Assembly: GCF_900302505.1 (NCBI RefSeq)
Contig: NZ_OMOJ01000001.1
Span: 248,001 to 312,000 of the forward strand
Origin: Pseudoprimorskyibacter insulae
Lineage (GTDB): Bacteria; Pseudomonadota; Alphaproteobacteria; Rhodobacterales; Rhodobacteraceae
Direction: 5' to 3'
Length of the DNA stretch: 64,000 nucleotides
Part shown: piece by piece, positions 26,785-35,118 of the stretch
Position numbering within the stretch: the stretch's first letter is position 1
Layout: each line of letters starts with the position of its first letter
Position numbers and translations under genes: made by a program
Notes under the pieces: generated by a model
The model's database searches: none
Told to the model about the DNA's origin: nothing
Seen by the model: only the letters and a program-made list of their open reading frames with translations

Positions 26785-28532
26785 TCGTCTTCAACCTCTG
26801 GCAAGGCTTCCGCCTGAACCGATGCGGCGATGTCCTGCGGCGTGGTCACCGACAGGATGCAAGCGCCCGGAAAGGCGGCAAGGGTGGCTTGTACCAACGG
26901 ATGTTTGGCGGCTTCGGCTTTGACGGCTTCTTTCGCGGCGTCGCGCTTTTCGGCGATGGTTTCGGTGGTGCAATCATTGACGATCGTCACGGCCCAGCGG
27001 TTGCCGGTCCAGCGTTGCAGGGCCGCACCCATCCGCGCCGCCAGATCGGCGGGGGCAGTGTTATGCGGCGTGAATTCGATCCGGCCCGGTTGATAGGCGG
27101 ACAGGCGCACGCCGGTTTCCACCTCAACCAGCAGTTTGACATCGCGGTTGCTGCGGATCAGTTCGACCACATGGTCAAACGTCGGATAATGGGCCAGCGC
27201 CTGTTCGGTGTTCTGGGCCAAGGCCACAGCCCCGTGTGCGCCATGCGCCGACGGGCCGGTCGGGCCGCGATGGGTGGGCGCGACGGCACTGCCGCGCGCA
27301 TCGGTGGCCATGCCGCCCGCCGGTGCGCTGCTATAACCGCCCGAACCGCCGGGCCCCGGTGACGGCGGCACAGGCATTTCGTTCAACTGTTTGATCAGGT
27401 CTTCGGGCGACGGCAGATCCGAGACATGGGTCAGACGGATCACCGACATTTCTGCCGCCATCATCGCATTCGGCGCGCCCGCGACTTCTTCCAGCGCTTT
27501 CAGCAGCATCTGCCACATGCGCCCCAAGATGCGAATGTGAAGCGTTTTGGCCAATTCGCGGCCACGCGCCTGTTCATCTGGCGCAATGGTCGGATCATCG
27601 GCGGTGTCTTTGCTGACATTCAGGACGGTGATCCAATGGGTGATCTCGGCCAGATCGCGCATCACGGCCATCGGATCGGCACCTTCGGCATATTGTGCGC
27701 CCAGTTCGGCCAAGGCGGCAACAGCATCGCCGCGCATGATCATCTCAAACAGGTCAAGCACGCGCCCGCGGTCGGCAAGGCCCAGCATTGCGCGGACCTG
27801 TTCGGCGGTGGTTTCGCCCGCACCATGGCTGATGGCCTGATCCAGAAGCGAGGTCGCATCACGGGCCGACCCTTCGGCCGCGCGGGTGATCAGCGCAAGC
27901 GCATCATCGGCAATCTGCGCGCCTTCAGAGGTGGCGATCCGGCGCAGCAAGGCGACCATGTCCTCAGGCTCAATCCGGCGCAGGTCAAATCGCTGACAGC
28001 GCGACAGAACCGTGACCGGCACTTTGCGGATTTCGGTGGTGGCAAAGATGAACTTCACATGTGCAGGCGGTTCTTCCAGCGTTTTCAGCAGCGCGTTGAA
28101 GGCGCTGGTCGACAGCATGTGAACTTCGTCGATGATGTAGATCTTATAGCGGGCCGAGGCCGCGCGATAATGCACGCTATCGATGATTTCGCGGATGTCA
28201 TTGACCGAGGTATTGGATGCCGCGTCCATCTCGATCACATCGACATGGCGGCCTTCCATAATAGCGGTGCAATGTTCGCATTTCCCGCAAGGATCGGTCG
28301 TGGGGCCGCCGTTGCCATCCGGGCCGATGCAGTTGATGCCCTTGGCGATGATCCGTGCGGTGGTGGTTTTGCCGGTCCCACGAATCCCGGTCATAATGAA
28401 CGCCTGCGCAATGCGGTCGGCCGCGAACGCGTTTTTCAGCGTGCGCACCATGGCGTCTTGCCCCACGAGATCAACAAAGGTCTCGGGGCGGTATTTGCGG
28501 GCCAGTACCTGGTATTTGGGCTGCTCAGTCAT
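26760..28532 (-). CDS. dnaX: DNA polymerase III subunits gamma and tau
   Basis: Clamp-loader ATPase that opens the sliding clamp and ties the replisome together. The 590 residues start YQVLARKYRPETFVDLVGQ and show Walker A RGTGKTTTARI, a zinc-binding CGKCEHC block, the DEVH Walker B of IIDEVHML, and domains II-III. The C-terminal part is shorter and Gly/Pro rich around 400-440. The frame is open to 28736; the ATG at 28532 matches the family. No obvious A-rich slippery site for making gamma by frameshift was seen. Confidence 0.96.
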   Translation of the reverse strand: MTEQPKYQVLARKYRPETFVDLVGQDAMVRTLKNAFAADRIAQAFIMTGIRGTGKTTTARIIAKGINCIGPDGNGGPTTDPCGKCEHCTAIMEGRHVDVIEMDAASNTSVNDIREIIDSVHYRAASARYKIYIIDEVHMLSTSAFNALLKTLEEPPAHVKFIFATTEIRKVPVTVLSRCQRFDLRRIEPEDMVALLRRIATSEGAQIADDALALITRAAEGSARDATSLLDQAISHGAGETTAEQVRAMLGLADRGRVLDLFEMIMRGDAVAALAELGAQYAEGADPMAVMRDLAEITHWITVLNVSKDTADDPTIAPDEQARGRELAKTLHIRILGRMWQMLLKALEEVAGAPNAMMAAEMSVIRLTHVSDLPSPEDLIKQLNEMPVPPSPGPGGSGGYSSAPAGGMATDARGSAVAPTHRGPTGPSAHGAHGAVALAQNTEQALAHYPTFDHVVELIRSNRDVKLLVEVETGVRLSAYQPGRIEFTPHNTAPADLAARMGAALQRWTGNRWAVTIVNDCTTETIAEKRDAAKEAVKAEAAKHPLVQATLAAFPGACILSVTTPQDIAASVQAEALPEVEDEWDPFEED

Positions 28533-28626
28533 GCGGTCTTCTTGCTGGGTTCGGCCAAAGGTAAGCCTTGGCAGCGATAACGTCCACCGCTTTGCACCGA
28601 AGATCGACGCGCTGTGCAGAATAACA

Positions 28627-28658
28627 AGACCCGGTCCGAGGGACGGCGGACCGGGTCT
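28627..28658. terminator. Perfect 12-bp hairpin between the EF-hand gene and dnaX
   Basis: AGACCCGGTCCG (28627-28638) and CGGACCGGGTCT (28647-28658) pair perfectly. It lies right after the EF-hand stop on the minus strand; the following T-run is weak (TGTTATTCT). Confidence 0.6.
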
Positions 28659-28666
28659 GTCGAGCC

Positions 28667-29098
28667 TCAGCCTTTGCGGCCAAAGTCCATTGTTGTGATG
28701 ACGCCGTCGCCGGACCGGTCCATTTGTGCGAACCATGCAGGCACGCGTGACAGGAACTCTTCGCGTGACACCTGGCCGTCGCCATCGAGGTCATTGAATG
28801 CAAGTGCCATGCCGCCATCGGCGCGTTTCATGTTGCCATTGCCGTGGCCCTGCTGGCCTTCCATGTCAGCGGCGCGGGCCGCGTCGAAATCGGCATATTC
28901 TACCGCCGATAGCACGCCGTTTTCGTCGGCGTCGAAGGTGGTAAAGATATCGCCCCGGCGTTCGGTCGCTTCGGCCAATGTGACCTGACCGTCGCTGTCC
29001 AGATCCCAGTTCTCAACAAAGTGCAGACCCGGTTGGCCAGCGGCCTGAGCAAGCCCGGCGGTCAGTACGAAGGCGGTGGCAAGTGCAAAGCGTTTCAT
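28667..29098 (-). CDS. Secreted EF-hand protein
   Basis: A 143-residue protein with a signal peptide (KRFALATAFVLTAGLAQA) and four EF-hand-like loops: DLDSDGQVTLAE, DADENGVLSAVEY, DLDGDGQVSREE and DRSGDGVITTMDF. All four keep the Asp-rich loop and should bind calcium in the periplasm or outside. The open frame reaches 29113; the ATG at 29098 gives the clean signal peptide. No neighbour shows its partner. Similar small calmodulin-like proteins occur in many alphaproteobacteria without known roles. Confidence 0.85.
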   Translation of the reverse strand: MKRFALATAFVLTAGLAQAAGQPGLHFVENWDLDSDGQVTLAEATERRGDIFTTFDADENGVLSAVEYADFDAARAADMEGQQGHGNGNMKRADGGMALAFNDLDGDGQVSREEFLSRVPAWFAQMDRSGDGVITTMDFGRKG

Positions 29099-29218
29099 CG
29101 GTGATAACCCCATGTATTCTGTTTTTGATATTTGTAATACGGGGGGCGTTGGAAGTTTGGTCGCAGATGAATGCGCTTTTTTGAATTTATTTTGGACGTC
29201 AGGTGGTCGCCCATAAAA

Positions 29219-29560
29219 TCAAGCACTTGCGCTAAGTTCGTCAAAGGCCTCAAGCGCCGAGCCGGCGTACATCAGGCCCGGGCCGCCTGCCATTTGAATG
29301 GCGGTGCCCAGCACTTCGGCCACTTCTTCACGTGTGGCACCCAGCTTTACCAGCGCGTTCACATGGCTGTTGATGCAGGCCTCGCAGCGGGTGGCGACGG
29401 CGATGCCCAAAGCCACGAATTCCTTTTGCTTTTTGGAGAGCGCGCCATCGGTAGACGCGGCCTGTTCCATCGCGATAAAGCCGCCGAACGTGTCGGGGAT
29501 CGCTTTGCGCAGGTTGCGCAATTGGTTGCGTTTCTGGGTCAGTTTCTCGGGTGCGGACAT
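29219..29560 (-). CDS. Carboxymuconolactone decarboxylase / AhpD-like protein
   Basis: A 113-residue all-helical protein of the CMD/AhpD family. The active-site pair CEAC followed by INSHVNALVKLGAT (about residues 59-77) marks the thiol-peroxide type, which reduces hydroperoxides through a disulfide cycle. AGGAG lies before the ATG. It is separate from neighbours, upstream of the EF-hand gene by 120 bases. Its electron donor is unknown. Confidence 0.88.
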   Translation of the reverse strand: MSAPEKLTQKRNQLRNLRKAIPDTFGGFIAMEQAASTDGALSKKQKEFVALGIAVATRCEACINSHVNALVKLGATREEVAEVLGTAIQMAGGPGLMYAGSALEAFDELSASA

Positions 29561-29653
29561 ATTAGGCTCCTGATATATGTTTTGTCCCTCCAGACCATGG
29601 ACGGGGCCGGGGCACTTTGATCAGGATCAGATGACGCAAGGTCGCGGGGCAAA

Positions 29654-29681
29654 AGAAAACCCCCGGCGCGGGACCGGGGGC
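29654..29681 (-). terminator. Intrinsic terminator after mcd
   Basis: On the minus strand CCCCCGG and CCGGGGG arms (29660-29666 and 29674-29680 on plus) form a stem followed by TTTTCTTTT. It closes the minus-strand mcd gene. Confidence 0.75.
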
Positions 29682-29707
29682 TGTCTGTTCTGTATATTGA
29701 GCGGGGG

Positions 29708-31396
29708 TTAGCCCAGCAGGCGGCGGGCGATCACCTGTGCCTGAATTTCGGCGGCCCCTTCAAAGATGTTCAGGATCCGCGCATCGCACAGCAGGCGGCT
29801 GATGCGATATTCCAGTGCAAAGCCGTTGCCGCCGTGGATCTGCAAACCGTTGTCCGCCGCAGCCCACGCCACACGCGCGCCCAGCAGTTTGGCCATACCG
29901 GCCTCAAGGTCGCAGCGCTTGTCGTGGTCTTTCTGCCAAGCCGAGAAATAGGTCAGCTGACGGGCGATCATGATCTCAACGGCCATCATCGCCAGCTTGC
30001 CCGACACGCGCGGGAAATCGATCAGCGACTTGCCGAACTGCTTGCGGTCCTGCGCATATTGCATCGCGGCGTCCAGCGAAGCCTGCGCCACGCCAATGGC
30101 GCGGGCAGCGGTCTGAATACGTGCCGATTCAAAGGTCTGCATCAGCTGTTTAAAGCCGTTGCCCTCTTCCCCGCCTAGCAGGTTTTCGCCCTTCACATGG
30201 AAGTTGTCGAAGCCTAGCTCGTACTCCTTCATGCCGCGATAGCCCAGAACCTCGATTTCGCCGCCTGTCATGCCTTCGGTCGGGAAAGGGGCTTCATCCG
30301 TGCCGGGGATCTTTTCGGCCAGGAACATCGACAGGCCTTTGTAATCCGTGGTCGACGGATCGGTGCGGGCCAGCAGGGTCATCACATGGGTCCGCGCGGC
30401 GTGGGTGATCCAGGTCTTGTTACCGGTCACTTTATAGTCGCCGTTTTCGTCCTTGACGGCGCGGGTGCGCAGACTGCCAAGGTCCGACCCGGTGTTCGGT
30501 TCGGTGAAGACAGCGGTGGGAAGGATTTCGCCGCTGGCAATCTTCGGCAGCCACTGCGATTTCTGCTCGTCGGTGCCGCCAGCCAAGATCAGCTCAGCCG
30601 CGATTTCCGAACGGGTGCCAAGCGAGCCGACGCCGATATAACCGCGCGACAGTTCTTCGGACACAACCACCATCGAGGCCTTCGACATGCCGAAGCCGCC
30701 GAGGTTTTCGGGGATCGTCAGACCGAACACGCCCATTTCGGCCAATTCGTCGATGATCTCCATCGGGATCAATTCGTCCTTGAGGTGCCATTCATGCGCG
30801 TGCGGTTCGACCCGGTCGACGGCGTAACGGCGGAACTGTTCGCGGATCATCTCAAGCTCTTCATCAAGCCCGGACGCGCCAACAGTGATTTCCGCCGAAC
30901 GTTCCTGCATCAGTTCAACCAAGCGGGTGCGCGCGGCCTGCGTATTGCCTTTGGCGACCAGAATTTCGATCTCATCAATGGCGAGGCAGGCCAGATCAGC
31001 CGGTGTCAGGCCCATATCGTGCGGACGCAGTATTTCACCCTGGCTCATCGGGATGCCGCCACGGATCTGGGCAAGGTATTCGCCAAAAGCGATCTGGTGG
31101 AGCAACTGTTCGACCTCGGACAGGCGGCTGTCGCTCTCAAGGCGCTCGGCCCAAGCCTGCATCTGGCGCAGTGCTTCGACATAGGTCGCCAGCCACGCCA
31201 GCCCGTGGGCGGCGGCTTGGTTCGCCTCGATCAATGCGCCCGAGACGCGGCCATCCGCTACGACTGCGTCGCGAACGGTGGATTTTGCCGTTTCGAAGAC
31301 CTGTTCGATCGGTCCGAGTGTGGCCTTTGTCAGCGACAGAAGATCCGGCAGCACGATAGCCGCATCAAGCGAAAGGTCTTGTCCGTCATGAGCCAT
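29708..31396 (-). CDS. mcd: Methylsuccinyl-CoA dehydrogenase, ethylmalonyl-CoA pathway
   Basis: Flavin acyl-CoA dehydrogenase. At 562 residues it is about 170 longer at the N-terminus than ordinary acyl-CoA dehydrogenases, as in (2S)-methylsuccinyl-CoA dehydrogenase of Rhodobacter, which makes mesaconyl-CoA in acetyl-CoA assimilation. The C-terminal 400 residues show AVFTEPNTGSDLGSL, WITHAARTHVM, the helix-rich domain with DRKQFGKSLIDFPRV, and IHGGNGFALEYRISRLLCDAR before the end. It would pass electrons to ETF, encoded at 41.8-43.5 kb. Other pathway genes (ccr, ecm) are not in this window. A general long-form acyl-CoA dehydrogenase is the alternative. Confidence 0.85.
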   Translation of the reverse strand: MAHDGQDLSLDAAIVLPDLLSLTKATLGPIEQVFETAKSTVRDAVVADGRVSGALIEANQAAAHGLAWLATYVEALRQMQAWAERLESDSRLSEVEQLLHQIAFGEYLAQIRGGIPMSQGEILRPHDMGLTPADLACLAIDEIEILVAKGNTQAARTRLVELMQERSAEITVGASGLDEELEMIREQFRRYAVDRVEPHAHEWHLKDELIPMEIIDELAEMGVFGLTIPENLGGFGMSKASMVVVSEELSRGYIGVGSLGTRSEIAAELILAGGTDEQKSQWLPKIASGEILPTAVFTEPNTGSDLGSLRTRAVKDENGDYKVTGNKTWITHAARTHVMTLLARTDPSTTDYKGLSMFLAEKIPGTDEAPFPTEGMTGGEIEVLGYRGMKEYELGFDNFHVKGENLLGGEEGNGFKQLMQTFESARIQTAARAIGVAQASLDAAMQYAQDRKQFGKSLIDFPRVSGKLAMMAVEIMIARQLTYFSAWQKDHDKRCDLEAGMAKLLGARVAWAAADNGLQIHGGNGFALEYRISRLLCDARILNIFEGAAEIQAQVIARRLLG

Positions 31397-31543
31397 GATT
31401 CACATCCTATTTTATGCTGCACCACGACATAAACCTTTTGCAGTTGCAGCGCAACAAAAATACCCAAAGGCTTGGCCCAAGGTTCTAAAGTTGCGTGAAT
31501 GAATTTCGGTTTGCCGGGCGTGACTGAGTGGTAATTAGGCCCA

Positions 31544-32314
31544 ATGAGCATCTTTTCCACAATCGATTCGACGGTCCTGATCGTCGCAGCCGTGTTGATC
31601 GGCCTTGCGGGCGGGTTCGTGAAGGGTGCGGTAGGCTTTGCGCTGCCGATGATCCTGATTTCCGGCCTCAGCACCTTTTTGCCGCCCGAGGTGGCGCTGG
31701 CCGGTTTGATCTTGCCAACGGTTGTGACCAATGGCGTGCAGGCCCTGCGGCATGGGCTGGCAGAGGCGCTGGCTTCGGTCAAACGGTTCAAGGTGTTTCT
31801 GGCCGTGGGGGCGGTAATGCTGTTGGCCTCATCGCAACTGGTGACCATCCTGCCTGGGCGGTGGATCTTGCTGGCGATCGGCGTGCCGGTGACCGGGTTT
31901 GCGGTGCTGCAATTGACCGGATGGCAGGCCAAGCGGCAGGAAAACCCGTCGCGAGTGCTTGAGGTGGGCATTGCCGCCTTCGCCGGATTCGTTGGCGGGA
32001 TCTCGGGCGTGTGGGGGCCGCCGACGGTGGCCTATCTGACGATTCTAGGCACCGAGAAGAAAGAGCATATGCGCGTGCAAGGCGTGATCTATGGGCTTGG
32101 CGCGGTTCTTCTGGTGTTCGCACATTTGAAATCAGGTGTGCTGAATGCGCAGACGGTGCCGTTTTCGGTGGCCATGCTGGTGCCGGTGCTGGCGGGGATG
32201 TGGATTGGCATGCGGTTCCATGACCGGCTGGACGCGGTCAAGTTCAAGCGCATGACCTTGGCGATTTTGCTGATCGCGGGGCTGAACCTGATCCGCAAGG
32301 GGCTGATGGGGTAG
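31544..32314 (+). CDS. TSUP family (TauE/SafE) membrane transporter
   Basis: Sulfite exporter TauE/SafE-type permease of 256 residues, with about eight membrane helices in two similar halves. The GLAGGFVKGAVGFALPMILI and FAGFVGGISGVWGPPTVAYL stretches are the duplicated family core. Substrates of this family are sulfite, sulfonates or other organic anions; none can be assigned here. The gene stands alone, facing away from mcd and towards pckA, with a REP-like element and a shared terminator after it. Confidence 0.88.
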   Translation: MSIFSTIDSTVLIVAAVLIGLAGGFVKGAVGFALPMILISGLSTFLPPEVALAGLILPTVVTNGVQALRHGLAEALASVKRFKVFLAVGAVMLLASSQLVTILPGRWILLAIGVPVTGFAVLQLTGWQAKRQENPSRVLEVGIAAFAGFVGGISGVWGPPTVAYLTILGTEKKEHMRVQGVIYGLGAVLLVFAHLKSGVLNAQTVPFSVAMLVPVLAGMWIGMRFHDRLDAVKFKRMTLAILLIAGLNLIRKGLMG

Positions 32315-32320
32315 TCCTGC

Positions 32321-32345
32321 GGTGGGTTGGAAACCCACCCTACGG
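32321..32345. repeat. REP-like short palindromic repeat, copy A
   Basis: GGTGGGTT (32321-32328), spacer GGA, AACCCACC (32332-32339), then CTACGG. It starts seven bases after the TSUP stop codon. A second copy in the other orientation is at 41789-41808. Confidence 0.55.
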
Positions 32346-32374
32346 CGTTTCGCGTGAAATTTCCGACAAAAGAA

Positions 32375-32404
32375 AAGGGCCAGCGCGGCGGCTGGCCCTT
32401 CTTT
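32375..32404. terminator. Bidirectional terminator between TSUP gene and pckA
   Basis: AAGGGCCAGC (32375-32384) pairs perfectly with GCTGGCCCTT (32391-32400), with AAAAGAA before and CTTTATT after. Confidence 0.85.
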
Positions 32405-32423
32405 ATTCTATAGTGCGTGCGGC

Positions 32424-34022
32424 TCAGCCGATGGCTGCGGCCTTCACGTCTTCGTCGATGTAGGGCTGATACTGTTCGAAGTTGTCAGCGAACATCGAAA
32501 CCAGCTTGGCCGCCTGCGCGTCATAGGCACCCTTGTCTTCCCAGGTGCGGCGCGGATCGAGCAGAACTTCTGCAACGCCCGGAACCGAAACCGGCACTTC
32601 GAAGCCGAAGTTCGGATCCTTGCGGAACTCGGCCTCAGCCAGCGAGCCGTTCAGCGCTGCGGTCAGCAGGGCACGGGTTGCTTTGATCGGCATACGCGAG
32701 CCGGTGCCATAGGCGCCGCCGGTCCAGCCGGTGTTCACCAGCCAGCAGGTTGCGCCGTGCTTGGCGATCTTTTCGCGCAGCAGGTTGCCGTACTCTTCCG
32801 GGCGACGGGGCATGAACGGTGCGCCGAAGCAGGTCGAGAACGTGGGCTCGGGCTCGGTCACGCCGCGCTCGGTGCCAGCGACCTTCGATGTGAAGCCCGA
32901 CAGGAAGTGGTACATGGCTTGCGCCGGGGTCAGACGCGCGATCGGAGGCAGAACGCCAAAGGCATCGCAGGTCAGCATGATGATGTTCTTCGGGTGGCCA
33001 CCCAGCGCGGTCGACGACGCGTTCGAGATATACTCGAGCGGGTAGGCGCAGCGCATGTTTGCGGTCAGCGAGTCATCGTCAAAGTCCAGCTCACGCGTGT
33101 CTTGATCGTAGACCATGTTCTCGATCACAGTCGCGAACTTCTTGGTCGTGGCGTAGATTTCCGGCTCGGCTTCGGCGTCCAGACCGATGGTCTTGGCATA
33201 GCAACCGCCTTCGAAGTTGAAGGTGCCACGATCCGACCAGCCGTGTTCATCGTCACCGATCAGCACGCGGCCCGGATCAGCCGACAGGGTGGTTTTGCCG
33301 GTGCCCGACAGGCCAAAGAAGATGGCGGTGTCGACCGGGTTGCCAACGGCATGGTTGGCCGAGCAGTGCATCGGCATGATGCCTTTTTCGGGCAGCAGGT
33401 AGTTCAGAAGCGTGAAGATCGACTTCTTGTTCTCGCCTGCGTATTCGGTGCCGCCGATCAGGATAAGCTTGCGATCGAAGTTCATCGCGATGACCGTTTC
33501 GGTGCGGCAGTTGTGACGCTCCGGGTTGGCTTGGAAGGTCGGGCAGTTGATGACGGTCCAATCTGCGGTGAACCCGTCCAGATCTTCGCGATCGGGGCGG
33601 CGCATCATGTGGCGGATGAACAGGCCGTGCCATGCCAGTTCCGTCACGAAACGCACATCAACCGAATGGGCCGGGTCTGCGCCGCCGACCAGATCTTGCA
33701 CGAAGTAGTCTTTGCCCTTCATGTGCTCGACCATATCGTCATAGAGGGCGTCGAAGCCTTCGGGCGACATCGCGGCGTTGTTTTCCCACCAGATCTTGTC
33801 AGCGACCGAGGCGGTTTTCACAACATGCTTGTCCTTGGGCGACCGGCCGGTGAATTTGCCGGTCGAGACCAGGAAGGTGCCGCCGTTGCCGATCTGACCT
33901 TCGTCTCGTTTCAGAGCAGCCTCAATGAGGGCGGGCTCCATAAGGTTGTAATAGACATTGCCCAGCCCATCGATCCCTTGATCTTCCAGGCGGAATTGCG
34001 GGTTTACCCGTCCAAATGTCAT
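32424..34022 (-). CDS. pckA: Phosphoenolpyruvate carboxykinase (ATP)
   Basis: ATP-dependent PEP carboxykinase, the first step of gluconeogenesis: oxaloacetate plus ATP gives PEP, CO2 and ADP. The 532 residues are normal length. Visible are the kinase-1 loop [14 protein letters not shown], the kinase-2 block LIGDDEHGW and the adenine-site and C-terminal segments including [25 protein letters not shown] lies about ten bases before the ATG. It is divergent from chvI; in Agrobacterium pckA is a known ChvG/ChvI target, and operator-like repeats lie in the gap here. Confidence 0.97.
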   Translation of the reverse strand: MTFGRVNPQFRLEDQGIDGLGNVYYNLMEPALIEAALKRDEGQIGNGGTFLVSTGKFTGRSPKDKHVVKTASVADKIWWENNAAMSPEGFDALYDDMVEHMKGKDYFVQDLVGGADPAHSVDVRFVTELAWHGLFIRHMMRRPDREDLDGFTADWTVINCPTFQANPERHNCRTETVIAMNFDRKLILIGGTEYAGENKKSIFTLLNYLLPEKGIMPMHCSANHAVGNPVDTAIFFGLSGTGKTTLSADPGRVLIGDDEHGWSDRGTFNFEGGCYAKTIGLDAEAEPEIYATTKKFATVIENMVYDQDTRELDFDDDSLTANMRCAYPLEYISNASSTALGGHPKNIIMLTCDAFGVLPPIARLTPAQAMYHFLSGFTSKVAGTERGVTEPEPTFSTCFGAPFMPRRPEEYGNLLREKIAKHGATCWLVNTGWTGGAYGTGSRMPIKATRALLTAALNGSLAEAEFRKDPNFGFEVPVSVPGVAEVLLDPRRTWEDKGAYDAQAAKLVSMFADNFEQYQPYIDEDVKAAAIG

Positions 34023-34163
34023 CTTGCCAAGCTCCTGTAGCCGCGCCTCTGGCGGCGATGTGTTATCAGCAAACGCATATGCGTCGCCCTGACCGCAAAG
34101 CGTGGTCAGTGACGAAGGCTTTTATCACGTCGCATTATGGCGTGAACAGGACGCAATCGCACA

Positions 34164-34217
34164 GTTAGCGCAACCAATTTTGGTTTAGCGCAATCAAGGT
34201 TTTCGGTTTAGCGCCAC
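34164..34217. promoter_or_regulatory. Three direct TTAGCGC motifs, operator-like
   Basis: GTTAGCGCAACC (34164), GGTTTAGCGCAATC (34182) and GGTTTAGCGCCACC (34205) repeat at 20- and 23-base spacing, about two helical turns. The middle copy sits in an imperfect 18-base dyad TTGGTTTAGCGCAATCAA (34180-34197). A central CG or GC with TTA flanks resembles LacI-family operators; which protein binds is not known. Confidence 0.5.
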
Positions 34218-34339
34218 CAAGTCGGGAAGGTGGCACAACCGGTACGCGTGCACGGCAAGGATGTGCGGCAATTTAGCCATTCCTAACGAAATTCTGACTT
34301 TCTTAGGGCGATGGTATGCCGGTGATTCGTACTTTGGCA

Positions 34340-34368
34340 TTGTTGTAAAGGGAGAAACCACGCATAAT
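34340..34368 (+). promoter_or_regulatory. Candidate chvI promoter
   Basis: TTGTTG (34340-34345) and CATAAT (34363-34368) are separated by 17 bases. The expected start lies near 34375, about 40 bases before the chvI ATG, with GGGAAAC as ribosome site. Confidence 0.4.
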
Positions 34369-34413
34369 GTGCAAAAAATACAGGTAGCAAGAGCAGTATA
34401 GGGAAACAATAAC

Positions 34414-35115
34414 ATGTCCAAAATCGCCCTTGTGGACGACGACAGAAACATTCTGACATCCGTCTCTATGACACTCGAAGCAGAGGGCTTTGAGGTCGAA
34501 ACATATAATGACGGTCAGGCAGCGCTGGATGCGTTCAGCAAAAAGATGCCCGACATGGCCGTTTTTGATATCAAGATGCCCCGTATGGACGGCATGGATT
34601 TGCTTCAGCGCGTGCGCCAGAAATCGGCGATGCCGGTGATCTTCCTCACGTCCAAAGACGATGAGATCGACGAAGTTCTGGGCCTGCGCATGGGCGCGGA
34701 CGATTACGTGAAAAAGCCGTTCTCGCAGCGTTTGCTGGTCGAACGCATCCGCGCGTTGCTGCGCCGCCAAGAAGCGGTCGCCGGTGATGTGGTCGGCGAT
34801 ACAGAAGAAACCAAGATCATGGTTCGCGGCCATCTGTCGATGGATCCGCTGCGTCACGCAGTGACTTGGAAGGGCCTCGAAGTGTCGCTGACCGTCACTG
34901 AATTCCTGCTGTTGCAGGCGCTGGCACAGCGTCCGGGCTTCGTGAAGTCGCGCGACCAGCTGATGGACGTGGCCTATGACGATCAGGTCTATGTCGACGA
35001 CCGCACCATCGACAGCCATATCAAGCGTCTGCGCAAGAAAATGCGTTCGGTTGACACCGATTTCTCGGCTATCGAAACGTTGTACGGTATCGGTTACCGT
35101 TACAACGAAGAATAA
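34414..35115 (+). CDS. chvI: Response regulator ChvI
   Basis: OmpR-family response regulator of the acid- and envelope-stress system ChvG/ChvI. The 233 residues comprise a receiver domain (VDDD acidic pocket at 7-10, phosphorylated Asp52 in [10 protein letters not shown], Lys near 103 in DDYVKKPF) and a winged-helix DNA-binding domain ending YGIGYRYN. The gene is followed after three bases by chvG. The system sits beside the PTS-like genes, an arrangement conserved in alphaproteobacteria. Confidence 0.96.
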   Translation: MSKIALVDDDRNILTSVSMTLEAEGFEVETYNDGQAALDAFSKKMPDMAVFDIKMPRMDGMDLLQRVRQKSAMPVIFLTSKDDEIDEVLGLRMGADDYVKKPFSQRLLVERIRALLRRQEAVAGDVVGDTEETKIMVRGHLSMDPLRHAVTWKGLEVSLTVTEFLLLQALAQRPGFVKSRDQLMDVAYDDQVYVDDRTIDSHIKRLRKKMRSVDTDFSAIETLYGIGYRYNEE

Positions 35116-35118
35116 GCC

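Larger units (their letters stand above)
34023..34413. promoter_or_regulatory. 391-base divergent regulatory region, pckA and chvI
   Basis: No gene is seen. Three TTAGCGC motifs lie at 34165, 34185 and 34208. A CATAAT-like -10 for pckA lies on the minus strand at 34139-34134, just to the pckA side of the motifs. A separate chvI promoter candidate lies near the chvI start. The remaining sequence is AT-richer than the surrounding genes. Confidence 0.6.
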
